Below, one piece after another: positions 15,301 through 30,300 of a stretch of DNA of 64,000 nt. Source of the DNA: Mermis nigrescens. Lineage: Eukaryota; Nematoda; Enoplea; Mermithida; Mermithidae. Where the stretch lies: assembly GCA_036768485.1 (NCBI GenBank), contig JAVLUZ010000154.1, forward strand, positions 24,727,637 through 24,791,636, given 5' to 3'. Under the pieces are notes generated by a model. The model worked only from the letters and a program-made list of their open reading frames with translations, made no database searches and was not told the DNA's origin. Positions within the stretch are counted from its first letter, which is position 1. Each line of letters begins with the position of its first letter. A program made the translations under genes and the position numbers.

Positions 15301-18300
15301 AGGTACGTTAGCTATTTTCTCTTCAAAAGTGATAATGGATCTTGTCTACTAAGTTATACGCCCATGTCATGCAATAATGCAAGTATAACAGGGAATAAAT
15401 GTTATTCAGTAATTAATTATACGTTAATACGAACAAGCAAGTATATATTTGTCTTTAAATTTTTGACACTGTTAATTTTTCTCCAAACTTTCGAATTTGT
15501 TCGTTCTTCTGGTTATCAGTTCTGCCAATTTTTCTATATTGCCTCAAGCTTTAAGATTTTTCCTCGCCGTTTCGATTAATTTCGAACTTTACAGTTTTGT
15601 GTATTTAAAACTCGAAAAGTCTGTTTACTAGATATCAAGAAGCTCCGAGTTCTTTGCAATATTCATCCAGTCATACGTCTACGCAACCTGAAAAACAGGT
15701 TTTGCACGTCTTGCCTTACTCGAAATTCGATCCGACCGAAATTTCAGATTTGCTGCTTTGCTTTTTGTTCATCCTGAAGCACGCGCATGAAGGTTACTTT
15801 ATTTGCTTATAGTGTGTCTGCAAAAAGAAGTTATCCTCGCTCAGCTTCGAATTAAGTTCTGACCAAGAGGCTAATCAGCGTCAACTTTATCTAAAAAGTG
15901 GACGAGTTGAGCCTGATTCAAAGGATAGGTACTCAGCCTCGTATTTCACTCTCAGAGTAAAATTATTGCTGCTGTAGAATGATTGCTAATTAATAATAAT
16001 TTTTTAAATCGTATGGTACATACATAAGCGTATGAATTTGAATAAGCTGAATTCCACTACCTAGATCGCAAATAAAACAGACTTGAGGCTGGCTCAATCC
16101 GCAGCATTACAACCGGAGTTAAGCTCAACTCTAAATTTTCTTGACTTGTGGTTCGTATTGTGCATCTAAGCTAAGCCCTGAGAGTTATAGTTTGATATGC
16201 GCTGGAGGATAGGGGTTTGGTAGGCGCTCCATCCAGACGAAGAGAATGGATAATTTTATGTAGATCTTTGCAATAGTGCTTTGGATCATATAATGCGACT
16301 GTGGTAACGAAGCGAATCATCAATATGAATTTTACCATTTTTAACTATATTACAAAGACAACTTTTGTAGGTCTGCAACGGTCGCTGAGAACAACCTGGT
16401 AGATCATGACAAAAATTACAATTATTAATCATCATCTACTATAATTTTATGAACGCACTACGTCTACTGCTATGCGCACGGTTTTTTTGTATTCGGCAAA
16501 GATTTTTCTCGATGTACAAAGACTTTTCGGGACTGACTTTGTACATGTACAAAGATTTCCGGGAAGACAAAAACTGCAAAAAAGGTCTAAAATTCGCAGC
16601 GCTTCGCGCCGAAATGAGTAATTGTGTGTCCTATATGTATATCTTTATAATAGCAGAAATTGCATTTCGAAAGGAAAAATGTCAAACCGCATCGTTTTAA
16701 AACGATTTTTAATGATTTTTGTCCTCAGAAACCCAGAAATTAGCTAAAATACACTATCAAGGGTCGAACAACTCTGTTTTCTACCTTATGTACTGGAGTC
16801 GCTACTTTGCCATATTATAGTATCGAAAATTTGTGTGCACAAAATGACTTTTATGGACCACCTTTGTACATGCATATACAAACGGACCTTGTACAAAAAA
16901 AAACACTGCTGTTATGTGCGTTTGCTTCCGTTTAAAAAAATAATTTTTGAGTATAGAGGTTTTTTCGAAGTTCGCGGTATGTCCATAAAAATAATGATGA
17001 TCGATTATACATATGTACATGCTTAATAGAAAATAAACATTGTGTATCCGTTGACAATTCCTTGTGAGAGTTGCAATTCACCCGAAGTCAGCAACAAGTT
17101 TTGTATAAAATAAATAGCGTCGTAGGCGCTCAGAAATAAATTACAACGCGTTTCAATTTATATATGTATGTACTTTATTTTAGTTTAGCAATCAACTTTA
17201 CCAATCTTTTAGAGACATTTTTTATATCTTAAAGGCGTGAAAACATTTATGCAGAAAATTTAAGGACTGTTACCTCTTGTACGTACGCATATAGATATTA
17301 TTCAATAAAGCTCTTTTTCGTCGTACTTGAAAATGTTTATACCATGACAAGCGCACAGGTTGCAGGGAGATATCGTCCCCTGACTATAGTGCAAAAACTT
17401 GCTTTTTATGCCCTTATAGGTCTTTTTTTGTCGCTTCCGACCAAATATAGGAGGCCACTTGACCTCTTTTCTTCCGATTATCTGACATCTTCATTCGAAA
17501 TTTTAAATCATTCCATTTGTTGAATTTGCCGGAAAAAACAAAATATTATATTTTTTATATAATTTTTCTGAAAATCAATCGATCACACATGCATACTAGA
17601 GGGGCATGTGAGGTATCCTCCCTACCAGGACTTTTGAAAATCATACCCCTCAAGCCATTTTGGAATCCCTATTACGTGAACAATGAGAAAGCAAGGAAGG
17701 AAAGTTTCTGGGGAAATGAGGCAAAATGAAGGTTAAAAATGGATGAAAGACGAAAATTCTCTTCAAAAGTTCTTGGAATTGACTAAAAATTAGGGTTAAT
17801 ATAATTTTAACGCTATATTAGCGTTTATACCATTGTTGAGGCCATTTTGGCCCGAAAATCTCTCGAAACTGACTCCCTACCCGTACCAGCTGACCCCCCC
17901 AACCGGCCATGCCGTGAACTTATGGTCTTGACCCCCCCTCAGAATGGAAAAACTAAAAAATTTTTCAGGGGAAAATGATGCAAAATAAAGGCGAAAAATG
18001 AACGAACATCAAAATCTTTCTTCAGAATTGCTTGAAATTGACCAGAAATAGTGGATTAAAATACTTTTTGCGCAACTTTTAGCATTTACACCTGGTCATT
18101 TTGGCATAAGAAACCTCACTAAATGACCCTCCGCTGTGCATCTACATATGACGCCGACGTTTGTGTCGCGGAATTTTCTGTCATGTTTCTTGTATATTTT
18201 CAATTCCATGATATGCGTGTGTACATGAAGTAAAAATATTTTAGATATCCTAACACATTACTGGCAACAGTGTGTTGACGAAGAACTCAATGGCTTCCTG

Positions 18301-21300
18301 CGCTTGATTGAATTAACTCTAGAACGCTTCAAATATCGAGGCAAGCAGTGTATACAGCTACAGAATTCAGAGAAGTGCGTAGCTTAATTTTTATATTGTT
18401 AAATTTAATTTTGTTTGGCGATTCGTTTTTTTTCCTTTGCGGACTCAGTTTTATTGTTTGAAAATCAAAACAGTAATTATTTAGAAAATCTTGCGACTTC
18501 CGGTCACACATGCACACTGGGGGTATGGAGGGTATCAACGTTTGGAAGGCATACCCTCCTCAGTACGTTTTGCGACCAAACCTGTTGCTCGATCCATGAA
18601 AAAGCGTTAAATGACGTCTAACAGTATATTTTCAGCTAAATGTACTGATTTTTCGAGCACTAGACTGTCCAGTTAATTCATTCAATCAATTGTCTTCCCT
18701 TATTTCCCATATTTTTGATGTTGTAATTTAATCGCTCTTATCATTACTGTTTTCTTGCAAATTTAATCATAAATATTTATGAAGATTGAAATAAAACGAA
18801 TTAAGTATCAAAATTTGGCCCAAAAAACCTCACTAAATGGTTGAAAGTCAAAAATGGATGAAAGACGAACCACAGCGTTATTTCGTTTACATCTGCAAAC
18901 AGTATAATATTGTGGCTGTGTAGATGAATAAGTTGCGCATAAAGTGTCACTTTATAGCCAATTGTTAAACAAATTTAATAAAAATGTATGATCTAAAATT
19001 CCTATGTTTGCTCTGTATATATATACTAGTCAGATTTCATTATGACTGAATCAACATTAGCAGTTTTATTGAAAGTTGAAATAAAGAGTACCTACTTAGT
19101 TGGATCACCCTGTATATTCAAATATTCTGCGAGATGCATGAGATGATGGATTTATAATCCTCATATTACGTTACTGCCGATTGTAAATTTTGTTTTCATC
19201 TAGGTCATATGCACCTAAGCGTCGAATCAAGTTTTCTCTGACAAAAAGTTCAATGACTGATAACGATGAACCTAAGAAGGCGTTGCGCGATCGCAGTAAA
19301 ATCACAGTTGATGATTATGCAGTGCATGAAACAACAAAGAGCATTCATCATGCCAGGTCTTCATTGCCCTTAGACGTGCCTTATTTAGTTTTGCACGAAG
19401 CCTATTTGGCCCAAGAAGTTGCCTTTTGCGTATTGAACAGTCTTAATTTGTTCGCCTTTACTCAAAAGGTGAATAGTGTAACGATGACATGCTTTTTAGA
19501 TGGTGGCAAGCATAGGGCATGAGGAGGGGTGAGTGGGGTATAACCCCCTGAGCTTTAAAAAACTGATATGTAGCTATGTAGCCAATTCAACCGAAAAATA
19601 TTGCTGTATAGGCTTTTTGGGTTCAGAAACATACCGTGTTAGTTCAGAAATGCTATAAATACAGTCATTTTTTAGTCTGAAAAGGGTTTATAGCTATTTT
19701 CCCGACTTCAAAGAGGGCGAAATAGCTATTTTTAGTCCAAAAAGGCTAAAATAGTTATGTTTTTGATTTCAAAAAAGCTATATATTTGCCACAAATGCTC
19801 CAAAGCGATGGTTTTAAAGCATTACCTTCGTTTTTTTAGCTGTAGAATCGTTTTTTGCGGAGCACTTAGTTATCTTCAAGCTTTTGATTTTCACCCTTCC
19901 TGAAATTTTGACCTCGCGCACGAATGGTGCCGAGGTTGGCATATGTAAGGTAGTGAAAGAAGACAAGATAAGAAGTGGTGCTGTAATTTAAATGAAAGCC
20001 ATTCTTCAGCCTGATTTTGTCTGTATGAACATTATCCGCTTGTAGTGATGTACATTTTCATTAGAAAAGCTTCACGTTTTTGGTACTTCACATCATAATA
20101 AAATATTTTTTTATTATACGTTGCCTTTAATGTGACTTCTATTAGAAACTTGACTTAATTATTTTTATATAAATATTTATTTATTTTAATAATTAATCAA
20201 TAATCCAGTATTCAATTTATTTAATTAATTATTCAATTATTGTAGTCATTAATGAATTTTACACAGCACTTAACAACAACTAACAACGATTGCAAAGTTT
20301 TAACAAAGAATTGCATTTTATTGTTCGAGTATACATTGCTGACAAACGTCAAGAATGCAATTTATTTTTTAAGTCCCTTATATGTACATACATGGTTTTA
20401 TCTTTTTATGACAAAGGAGGCTGTTTCCAGTTCTGATTTTTATCAAGATATCAGTGCATTTTTCGTACTAGGATGTTTCTCAAGGAGTTAATTGCACAAA
20501 AATGGGCTGATGCGCATGCCAAACTGAATTGAATACAGGCTTTGTGTCGATTTAAAGTGCTCTCTGACAATTGGCCCTTGTTTTGGGTTCTGGGTTTTGT
20601 GAAGCAGACAATAAAACGCAAAACGCGTTTTAATAACTTTATTATTCTTTGAAACGTAATTTTAAGCGTTTTTCTGCATTCTATTATTTTAATTCTAAAT
20701 CTGAATATTTGATTTTCGCCGATTATATCTTTTATTCATAACAAAAGATATAATCGGTGATGCTCGTAGAATGCTATGTAAGTCGTTTCATACAGTAAGC
20801 GACTTTATTATAAGTTCTGCCTTCGACCATAGGTTTACTTCCAGGTTAGTTTAAGGTGGAGACAAAAATGTGACCTAAAATTTTCAGTCTTTTAGACCTA
20901 ATAAAGGTTTGGGATATTTGAATAAAAATAGCTCAAAAGCTACGCTAATTAGCGGCTTATATATAATTTAATCACTTTTAAAATTACATTTTTTACCCAT
21001 TTATCGTCCTAATTTCGCCTTATTTTTCTATACATTCAATATCGGGGCGTAGAAAAGATGAAAAGATGATTGTACCGATTAGGACTGCAATGCAAATATT
21101 GTAAACAAAGTTTTCAGATGTTGCTATTTTTGAATTTTGATCTGTTGTTACCTTTTAATTGAAATGCATTTCATAAAAGTCAAAATGTTATATACACCCT
21201 TTAATGCTGCAATTTAATGCGATATATTATTTTACAGAATTATCTAACGCAGCCGCACAAAACATCCATGGATTTGCTGTCTCGCATCTATTCGATTTAT

Positions 21301-24300
21301 CTTGGCATGCTTAACAAGCACTCTTCCACCGAAGTTATTCAGCTTGTCATGGCTTCATTGAAATTTTTCGTTAAATCGGTGTGTTTTATCTTCTAAAAGT
21401 GCAACAATTATTGAAATGGTATTGTTTAGTATTTATCAGTCATTCTTGTCTTCATTCTATACATCATACATAAATGCAATTTAAGCCTTTTCTACCTACA
21501 GGTCCTGTTAAAAATTCACATCAAATTTTTACCCTATTTACAAATTATCCTTAATTTTAAATGCTTATTGTTTTTTCATTTTTTTCATTTCTTTGTTCAG
21601 ATTATATTTTCTTTTAACTGCTGCTATAATCATTTGGTTAGTTGCTTATTTTTGCATTTAGGGTTCCTATTTGCAGTAAATTAGACGAATTTTATGAAAA
21701 TTAATTTTTTCTTTCAAATTATCTATAATGAAGCTTTATTTCAGTTTTTCATTTAAGTCAAATGGGACTTATTGTCAACTTCATTCAGTAAGCTCAATTA
21801 TTTTGCTAATAATTTAACTTGCATATGGTATTGCTTTCATGGTTTTAATGTTTTTATTATTCCTAGCACATTAAATTATTTTTGGTCGACTCGCTAAGCA
21901 TGTGCATCGATCTGTGCCGCAAGCTTTTAAGCTGCTGCAGCTGGTCTTCGTTTATTGTTCAAAAAGAAGCGTGTTCATTTCTCTATCTACTCATGCGAGC
22001 CGACTACGAAAATTCGACTCGCAGGAATTTCAGCAGGATTCATCAGCATGTAAATTCATCTTTGTCAAAATATATAAACAGTTAGTTCATTTGCTTGCTG
22101 TTTGAAATAGCACGTTCGACATTCCTAATGTATAGGGAATAAGGTGATAAAGCACTAAACACTAAAAAGTGCTTTTATTAGGTACATACCTATAGATATG
22201 TAAAGTATGAGTTAGCCTTGGATCACACGGACCATAAAACTCGCAAAAATCCCAAAAAACATGCCAAAAATACCGGGTTAATCGATTTGAATGTCTACCA
22301 GATTTTCGATTATCTGAACTTCCACGCTCACGTGGTGACGTGTGGAATTACCCTCTTAAGTGCCACACGGGCAGGTTATGTCCGGCGAGTTTGAAGTAGC
22401 GAATATTTTCTGCATCATTTTTGAGAGTAAGGGCAGCAGTAATATCAATTTTTTCCGATTATTTATTTTTTGTCTTGTTTACTCAAAATCGTATCAAAAT
22501 GATATAAAAATCAAATGTTTTGGACCGAATCGAGGTATTTATGTATTTTTTATAATTAATAGTGTTGTAAAGCAGTTTAAATGAACTAAAACGCGGTTCA
22601 AAAAAGCGTGAAAATTGAAATTCTACTGATCACGATTTCTATGATTTTAGAGAGGGAAGGGGTGCTGTTTAAAGCGTTTTACCGATCTTTTGACTCTAAA
22701 GTTTACAAATTTTCCGCGGTGACTATATTTTTTCATTTTTAAACATTTTTTCGAAATTTTAATAATGTTTTTATGTTCTAAAAAGAAAGAGCTTCGTCAG
22801 AAATGCCAAAAAATCGTGTCTTTGACGCACACTTATCGTTTTTGAGCCCAAAAAGAAGTTTTTAGAAATAATTCGCGGTTTACCCCTCAGAATTCGCATG
22901 ATGAGTATGTCTGTTAGGGACTCGTTGGTGCTTAGGCGGCAGAGACAAGTTTGGTCGCTGTGTATTTAATTTAAAAAAATTAAATGTATGCTCGCTTGGT
23001 CTAATTTTGTCTGTTCTGATTTCAGATTATTATTTCGCTTTCACAATTATTGGGCAACGGACCTAATTTGAACAATGCCGTTTTTAATCGCGCTCTGTCG
23101 ATAATTAGTGAATTTGCTAGTGCAGAGAAGTCTGATTGTAATTTCGTCTCTGAAGTCAAAGTAAATTATTCAAGTGCCAATACTCTTATTGTTTTTGATT
23201 TATTTGCTGCTAAGCCATATATTATTATTATTAATATTATTTTCATCATACATGCACGTGGTCCAAAGTTCTGGGAGGAGGGTAAACCGAGTTACCTTGG
23301 GGGGGTAAATGATTGATTTTTACGGCTAATTATGGCGCTAAAAGGATGAGTTTTTGTTAATTTTTTAGATATTTTTGTCGTCCCTTACCCTCCCCCTCCC
23401 TCATAACCCTTAAAACGTTTTAATTCGTCTTATTGTACTCTGCTTGAAGATTCGTGATTAAGTTTGCATGACAACAAATGATAATAAGAACGTTGTAATG
23501 TCTTGTACTATCAAATGTACACAAAATAATGGGCAAAAAGTGTCTCATTGAAAGAATGGACAAAGTATTACCTGAGAAATTACTTCAAAGTATAATGATG
23601 GGCAATTTTAACCGCTGTTTCATCATTCCAGCAATAGGTTTTGTTTTAAAAATGGCCTGAGGGGGTTGTTTGCCTTCCATAAGTCGTGGCAGGGGGGATA
23701 CCCCCATACCCTCAGTGTGCATGTGTGATTATTATTATTTGGTACTATTATTATAAGTATTAGTATTCTTATTATGGTTGGAGCTCTAAATTAACGACTG
23801 CGAAGTAAATTAATACGTAAACAATAGAGATGCATCAGGAGATTGTGCATATTTTTTTCAATAGCAGGTGCCGATAACGGTTTTTGATCTCAATCTCTTG
23901 CAGTATAGCGTCTCGAACTTTCGACTATAAGTGCTTTATTTTTCTTATTACAAGTAATGCAGCTTCCCTGTCATGCATGTAGTTGTCACGTTAGCTTAAT
24001 AACTCATTTTTTGAATCATTATTTTCAGGCTTGAAATACAATTATGATGTACACGTATTGCCTTCTAAGCAAGGTTTTTTAGCACTACGCTAATGAAAGT
24101 TGCCCCGTGCTAATGAAAATGTTGGCCGTTAGCACGACGTGCTAAGGGATACGAAGACGTTTATTGGCAAAATTGTAGTAATGTTAACGCTTTTTGATGT
24201 ATTTTTAGTAGAAATCTAAAAAATTTTTGGCGCTTCGCGCCGAGTGTCATGCTTACTATTTATTTAGCCCCAAGCGCGCGATTTAAACACTCCACCATCA

Positions 24301-27300
24301 ATTTACGTAGCAACTTAAAAGATTTAGCATTCATCTCGCCATTTGTTTAGCGATTTCTAGCACATAATAATTACTTTGTGACAACTCTACACTGTTTTAT
24401 GTTGTTTGAAGACAAAATTAGCTTCTTTATGTTCATTTATCATTCAATTCATAAGCGCAGTGACGTCTGTTTTTATATCAAATTAGTATATGGCAACCGC
24501 ATTATAATTTTTGATGTTGTAATAGGTACATACAAAGGTGTCAGTTTCTAAGTTTGTTGAGCATTAGGAAGCCAATAATTGTGATTTAGCATGAATTTCT
24601 TGATCTATGATTAAAGAAAAAACATTGATCTTCAGAATATCATGGCATTCTTAAACAGCTGAACTAAAAAAGAAAAGGACATGCATTACTGACACTATAT
24701 ATAGGTATTAGACAAGTAAAAAACTGGTGTGCTAATGTAATCTATCCCGTGCTAATGGAAAAAGTTTTTATTATCACTGGTGCTAATGGGGGTCGCGATA
24801 AAAAATTGCTGCTTAAGCCAATCAAAGTAATTTGCCTTTATTTTTTTATTTTTGTCAGTGAATGTTCCCTTTTGTCCTTCTGTGGTGTCAAGACCGCCAA
24901 ATTTTCCACATGCATGTCTCATTGCGAGCATCCGATGCATCCCTTATTAAATACAATTATATGACGATTACTATATTGTACCTTTTGAGGAACTAGTCCG
25001 CCGTCAGAGGGCGGTTCTGATGGCTACTTCTCAGCTGAATGACCATTCCGATGATACAGATATGCTGGCCGAACTGCAGTATAGTTTAGCTGAAAGTTAC
25101 GCGCAAAGTCCGGTGCTCAGACAGACATGGCTTCTAAATTTGGCGCGGCATCATAAAAAATACAATTATTGGGCTGAAGCGGCTCAATGTTTTCTAAGAG
25201 TGATTGCCTTCATATGGAACCATTTGAAAAAGGCCGGTAAGCTATTTTGATTGTATAATCTTGACTTTTCACCACGTACAGACTTGGTGGGTTTGCGGGA
25301 TAAACACGCCCCACAAAATAAAACCTCCCCCCGCAGATAAATGTAGACCCTCAGAATTCTATTTGTAGTAACATTTGTGTCAATTTTTGGCGATTTCATC
25401 CCCTCCCCATAATTTTTTTGCTGCCCATGTATGCTTTTCACCCTTATGAATGCACGAAAAAATGAGAATATGTGCAAGTCTTTGGTAGCTGTAAAGCACG
25501 CAAACATTTTGCATCTTGTAAATTATTTTTGTAGCTTCTTTATATATTGATAGTACATAATACCGCAACATTTACGGCAATATGTTTTCGTTTTTCTATG
25601 ATTTTCGTCTAATCTGACTTCTTGTGTGCCATAGATAACTTGCTTGTGTGCCATAGGAGTCAACTGGAAACGAATGTACTCGTAGTAAAATTTAGCTGTC
25701 CGCTGTTCTCTAAAAGTTAAGAGTATTCTCCTATAGTTTCCTTGGAACATTTCTTTTTAAAGCTTTTCACGACTTTCTTTTTATTTAACCAGACAGTTCA
25801 AAGTTGAATCGTTATTTAAGTGCCACATTGTTTAACAAAAATATAGGATTATTTTTGTTTCGTTAGTCAAAATTCAATTGGTTTAACTCTCATTTTGATC
25901 AAATGCTTACTTATAAAATGGATTGAACTCTTCGTACATGCACGGACTTCCATGCTTGCAATGAAACTCTGCATTTCTCTTTCTGGGGATTCAAAGCAGA
26001 GTTTATGTGCTCACTTTCGCTGCAATAGAAATATTTTATAAAATGCAAAATGTGTTCAAAATTCTGCTATACTTACATAAGTTATGTTCCACTCTTATGT
26101 AGCGAAGATGAATGGTCTCGACTTTTTATATTACATGATAGTCTAATCTGTCGTGGCTTTATGGCTAATGTTGCAGACTTTTTCAGGAAAAATAAGCTGG
26201 TCTGTAGAAGAGCACCTGATTTTTGCATTTGACCAGGACACTCAGCGTATCGATTTCGATGCTATCTCAGCTTCGGATGATCAGTGCACTGAGGTCAGAC
26301 GTTTTATATGCAGAAAATATAAAACGTCTTGTTCGAAAGTTTTAATGTTACGATCATATTCGTGCATGCACAGCATGGAACTTCTGGAGTGGAAACCAAA
26401 AAATTGTTTTAAAGTGCCTTTTATGTGCTCAAAGACGATGTAAACGCGTCAAAACCAGACGTGTTTTGGGGGTTTGGAGGTTTTCAGACCCCCCTCCTCC
26501 GCCCAGAATGACAACTGACCCCACCCTCCCCCGCAAAATGGCTGGCGAAGCCCCACTCCCCAGACTTGTCGATTTTTCGTGAAAGTTGGTCAAAGTTGCA
26601 AAAAGTGTGCCTTTTTAGTCGTTTTTAGCTCATCTTTGGCTCAAAAATCTCGAATTTTTCGGTGCTTCGCGCCATGTATACATTTTTTGACAATATTTTG
26701 TTCAATTTACTCGAATTTTTTCGAGAATGTTTTTACGTTTTTATGTTCTAGAAAGAACGAGCATTGTTTGAAACGTCAAAAACTGTTTTTGACGTGTACC
26801 CTTCGTTTTTAGTCAAAAAGAGGCTTTTTTCCTAAATTTTTGGGGCCTGACCCCAGAATTCCCATGCTGTACATGTATGGTCGAAACTATCATTTTTCAG
26901 TGTTTCTGCCGATGTCATTTCTTTCTGGACGATAAAAACATAAATTTTCAAGAAATGTTCAATAAAATTCAGTAAAATATAGTCAAGAATGAACTGTTTG
27001 GCGCGAAGCGTAGGAAAATTGGCACTTTAGGACTAAAAGATTTCTAAAAGACATAAAACGGTACGTTTTCTACGATTTTCTGGTAAATGAAAGATTCTGC
27101 GTCGGTAAAAATTTCGGAGGTCCCCCAAAGCCACCCTAAATCATTTATGGTTGCGATACGATAAAATCAAGTAATCGTGCTCTCGTGCTCTCTTAATTCG
27201 ATCGTCATGCATGTATATTCCATTCCAATTCAACACAATTCCATGAAATAGAGATTTTGTGGATCTAATGGATGGAAGTCTGTGAATTATTGTTACTGCG

Positions 27301-30300
27301 GATTTGTTGATTAATTGAAAGGACATCACCAGTGATCGGACCGAGGGTACTTCTTGGACCTGAGGCCGAGACAGTTTAAAGTCACTGCCTCGGCCGAGGC
27401 CGAGGCCGGGGGTCGTGCCGAGGGTAATGTATATAGGTATAAGCATACATGTAACAGGGGACTGGGGGATCCCCCACCCAAAGTCGGACGCCCCCTCTTC
27501 TTCCACCAAAGCCAGAAAACGTTTGACCCTACCTTGATTTTGGGAAAAAATTGAATTTTTTTGGCCATTTTTTAGGCTTTTTTTGGCCGCTTCTGGCTAA
27601 AGATTGGAGGTCATTAACAAGGTTGGAATAGGAATATATCCAATAATTGAAGTTAGACAAATCGTTTCATGAGACTTATTAAAGTTTTTTGTAGCTTTTT
27701 TGTAAACATTATTGTATTCGGGCCCATATTCAAGGGGAGGGCAGCCTTCCCTTTGACCGAAAAAATTTTGATATGGTACGATAATGTACCGAAAGATAGA
27801 AAAATTGCTACATTTGTTTGTAATTCTTAATTAATCACTTATACAAAATATTTTCCATCATTTTAAGTCAGGTGCGATCAAAAAAACGACACTTTTAATA
27901 GTTTATTTGGAGAGGAATTAATTTTATTTCTAAAAAGTTCGAGTTTTATGATCTTATCGGATAAAACATCTCAAGAAACGTCGGAAAATGCTGTTTTTGT
28001 TGGCCATCTTAGTGAATTTCCTATATATAAGCCAATTCATCTTGGGTTCACCTTGGGTAAATCCTATATGCAGGTCTAATCGCGTTGGTGCACTACGTCA
28101 GTTATACGGGGTGTATAAAAAACGAATCGCATATTGTTCCTTATAACTTTTTAATGCATGACCGAATTGAATGCGGTGTGCTTTGTTTAAAAACCTAACT
28201 ATTACCTCTATGAGAAAGTCTCGAAGTTTTTATCATGCTGGGTCGAGCTTCTGTTATTTCCCACTAAATTAAGCAGAAGTCGTTTTTTTGTGTCATGAAA
28301 GCATCTGCTAGAAGCTTACCGTTAAAGTGCTGTATTTTTATAGCATTTTACGACAGTTACATAAATACAACTTCTTCTGTTTTGAAGCCCTTTCAATTGT
28401 CTATCATTCACTCTATTTGCTTTTTCGTATTTTAACTTGGAGCAAAATAAATCAAAGGTTGCATGTTTTGGCAACTGCTAGCAAAACCAAAACGTTGAAG
28501 TGTGAATGCAATAATGCGTGATATAGGTGCAGCAGTTCGGCACAGGCCAAACCAATCAAAGTAAAAATAGATAGAATAGTAGGCAGTAAGTTTGATTGCA
28601 TATAAAACGGACCGCGTTTAATTATCTTTTCCTGTCGGAGAATAACAGTATTGTAAAGATACCTTGTTTTAGGCGAAAATTTTGCAAAACGTCTGAAAAA
28701 ACGACTTCTGCTTAATTAAGTATAAACTAGCAGCAGCTTAGCAGCATAATTGAAACCTCATCACGTTCTTGTAGAGTTAGCAGACTCTTTAAAAATGCAA
28801 ACCGCATTTAATTTGGTCAAGTATAGCAGAACTTATAAGGAGTAATATACCATTAGTTTTTTAGCCACCATGTATATGTATTGTAGGCGGTGAGGTGAGA
28901 TTCAGAAATCTAAGATCATTAGATTCTGATTTGATCTCAGCCCATTAAAGAGAACAGAAATTAAAAAGATAATTGGATATCTAAAATGAAATTTAAAAAA
29001 CCGCATTAAGATCAAATCGTTTTTGCAGTTTTGGCATTTTTTGCGATAAAAATTATAATGGCTAGAATATGCTTCACTTTTAAGACAAAAAGACGCTACG
29101 TTTGAGAAAAAGGGCTCCTGTTGCTGCACTGAGTGTAGGATTTAGTATATCAGACTAGCGCAATATTTAAGATTTTTTCAAAACTGTCGGGGTTAGCCTC
29201 TAAAATCCGTTATTTAGGCGCAAATTGATTTTCTTTATTTTTTCCCATCTCTAAAATCATCTTTATTAAAGAAATTTCATCAAAAATTTCAAGATTTTTA
29301 GAAATAATTGCATACTTTGTCAGCATGCCATTAAATAGTCTTCACCGCTAATATCTGGCCGAAAATGCAATAAAAAAGGATGATCAAAAGTAATTAAAAT
29401 TGTGCAGACATTTTAATCCCTTAGGTTGAATCTTGTAGCTTTCCTGAAGATAAACAATACATTAATTATATATAGAGCAGATCTCTACAAAAATTCAACA
29501 TTATGATTTTGAGCTCATTTTTGCAGTTTTGTGATAGGCGATTCAGTAATTGCAATGTCTGGCGCGAAGCGTTAGAAATGTTTGACACTTGCTTCATTTT
29601 AGGGATGGCGATAAGCTTCAGTTGGATGTTGCATTTCTTAAGGAATGCATTGATAATGATTTGCTTCCTAAATTTCTAGCTTTCAAGGTTTCTAATAGGA
29701 TGCTTAAGCGTTCTAAGTGTTACATAACATGCCAGAGGCTTCTGCTAAATGAGGAATTGAAAGGTAAAATCAAAGAGGTCGAAAGAGTCCTAAGAGATTT
29801 GAAGGCAGAGATAACCTGGTTTGATTCAAGATTATCCTGGCTGGATTCTCAGGTATCATTAACATACATTAGACGCAATGTGTCTAAATCTCTCAACCAT
29901 GTTAGACAGTTGCATAGCAAGAAGGTAAAAAACTTGCTTATGCATAAAAGTGTTAATAGTATTGATCCTGACAAGGTTGTGATTAATTTTAGTAACCGAG
30001 TTTTGACAGCTCATGAGAAGCTTGTCTTGTCTTATGGTATGAAGTACTCTATTACACCTAGGAAGATCGAGTATGGTGATTATTTGCTGCCTTTTGAGAA
30101 ACTGATGGGTTTCCTCAATAAACAAACTGCCTTTAAGTGTGATAATGTAAAAATGCAAATGATCAAGAATCAATTGCGTGACATTGCTCTTAGCTCATAC
30201 TTTAATTATGATAAGAAGCATTGTGATAATCTATCAAAAGCGTGACTATGAAATCCTCAGTAATCTGTCAAAAGACAAGAATATCATTGTCCTAAAGGCA

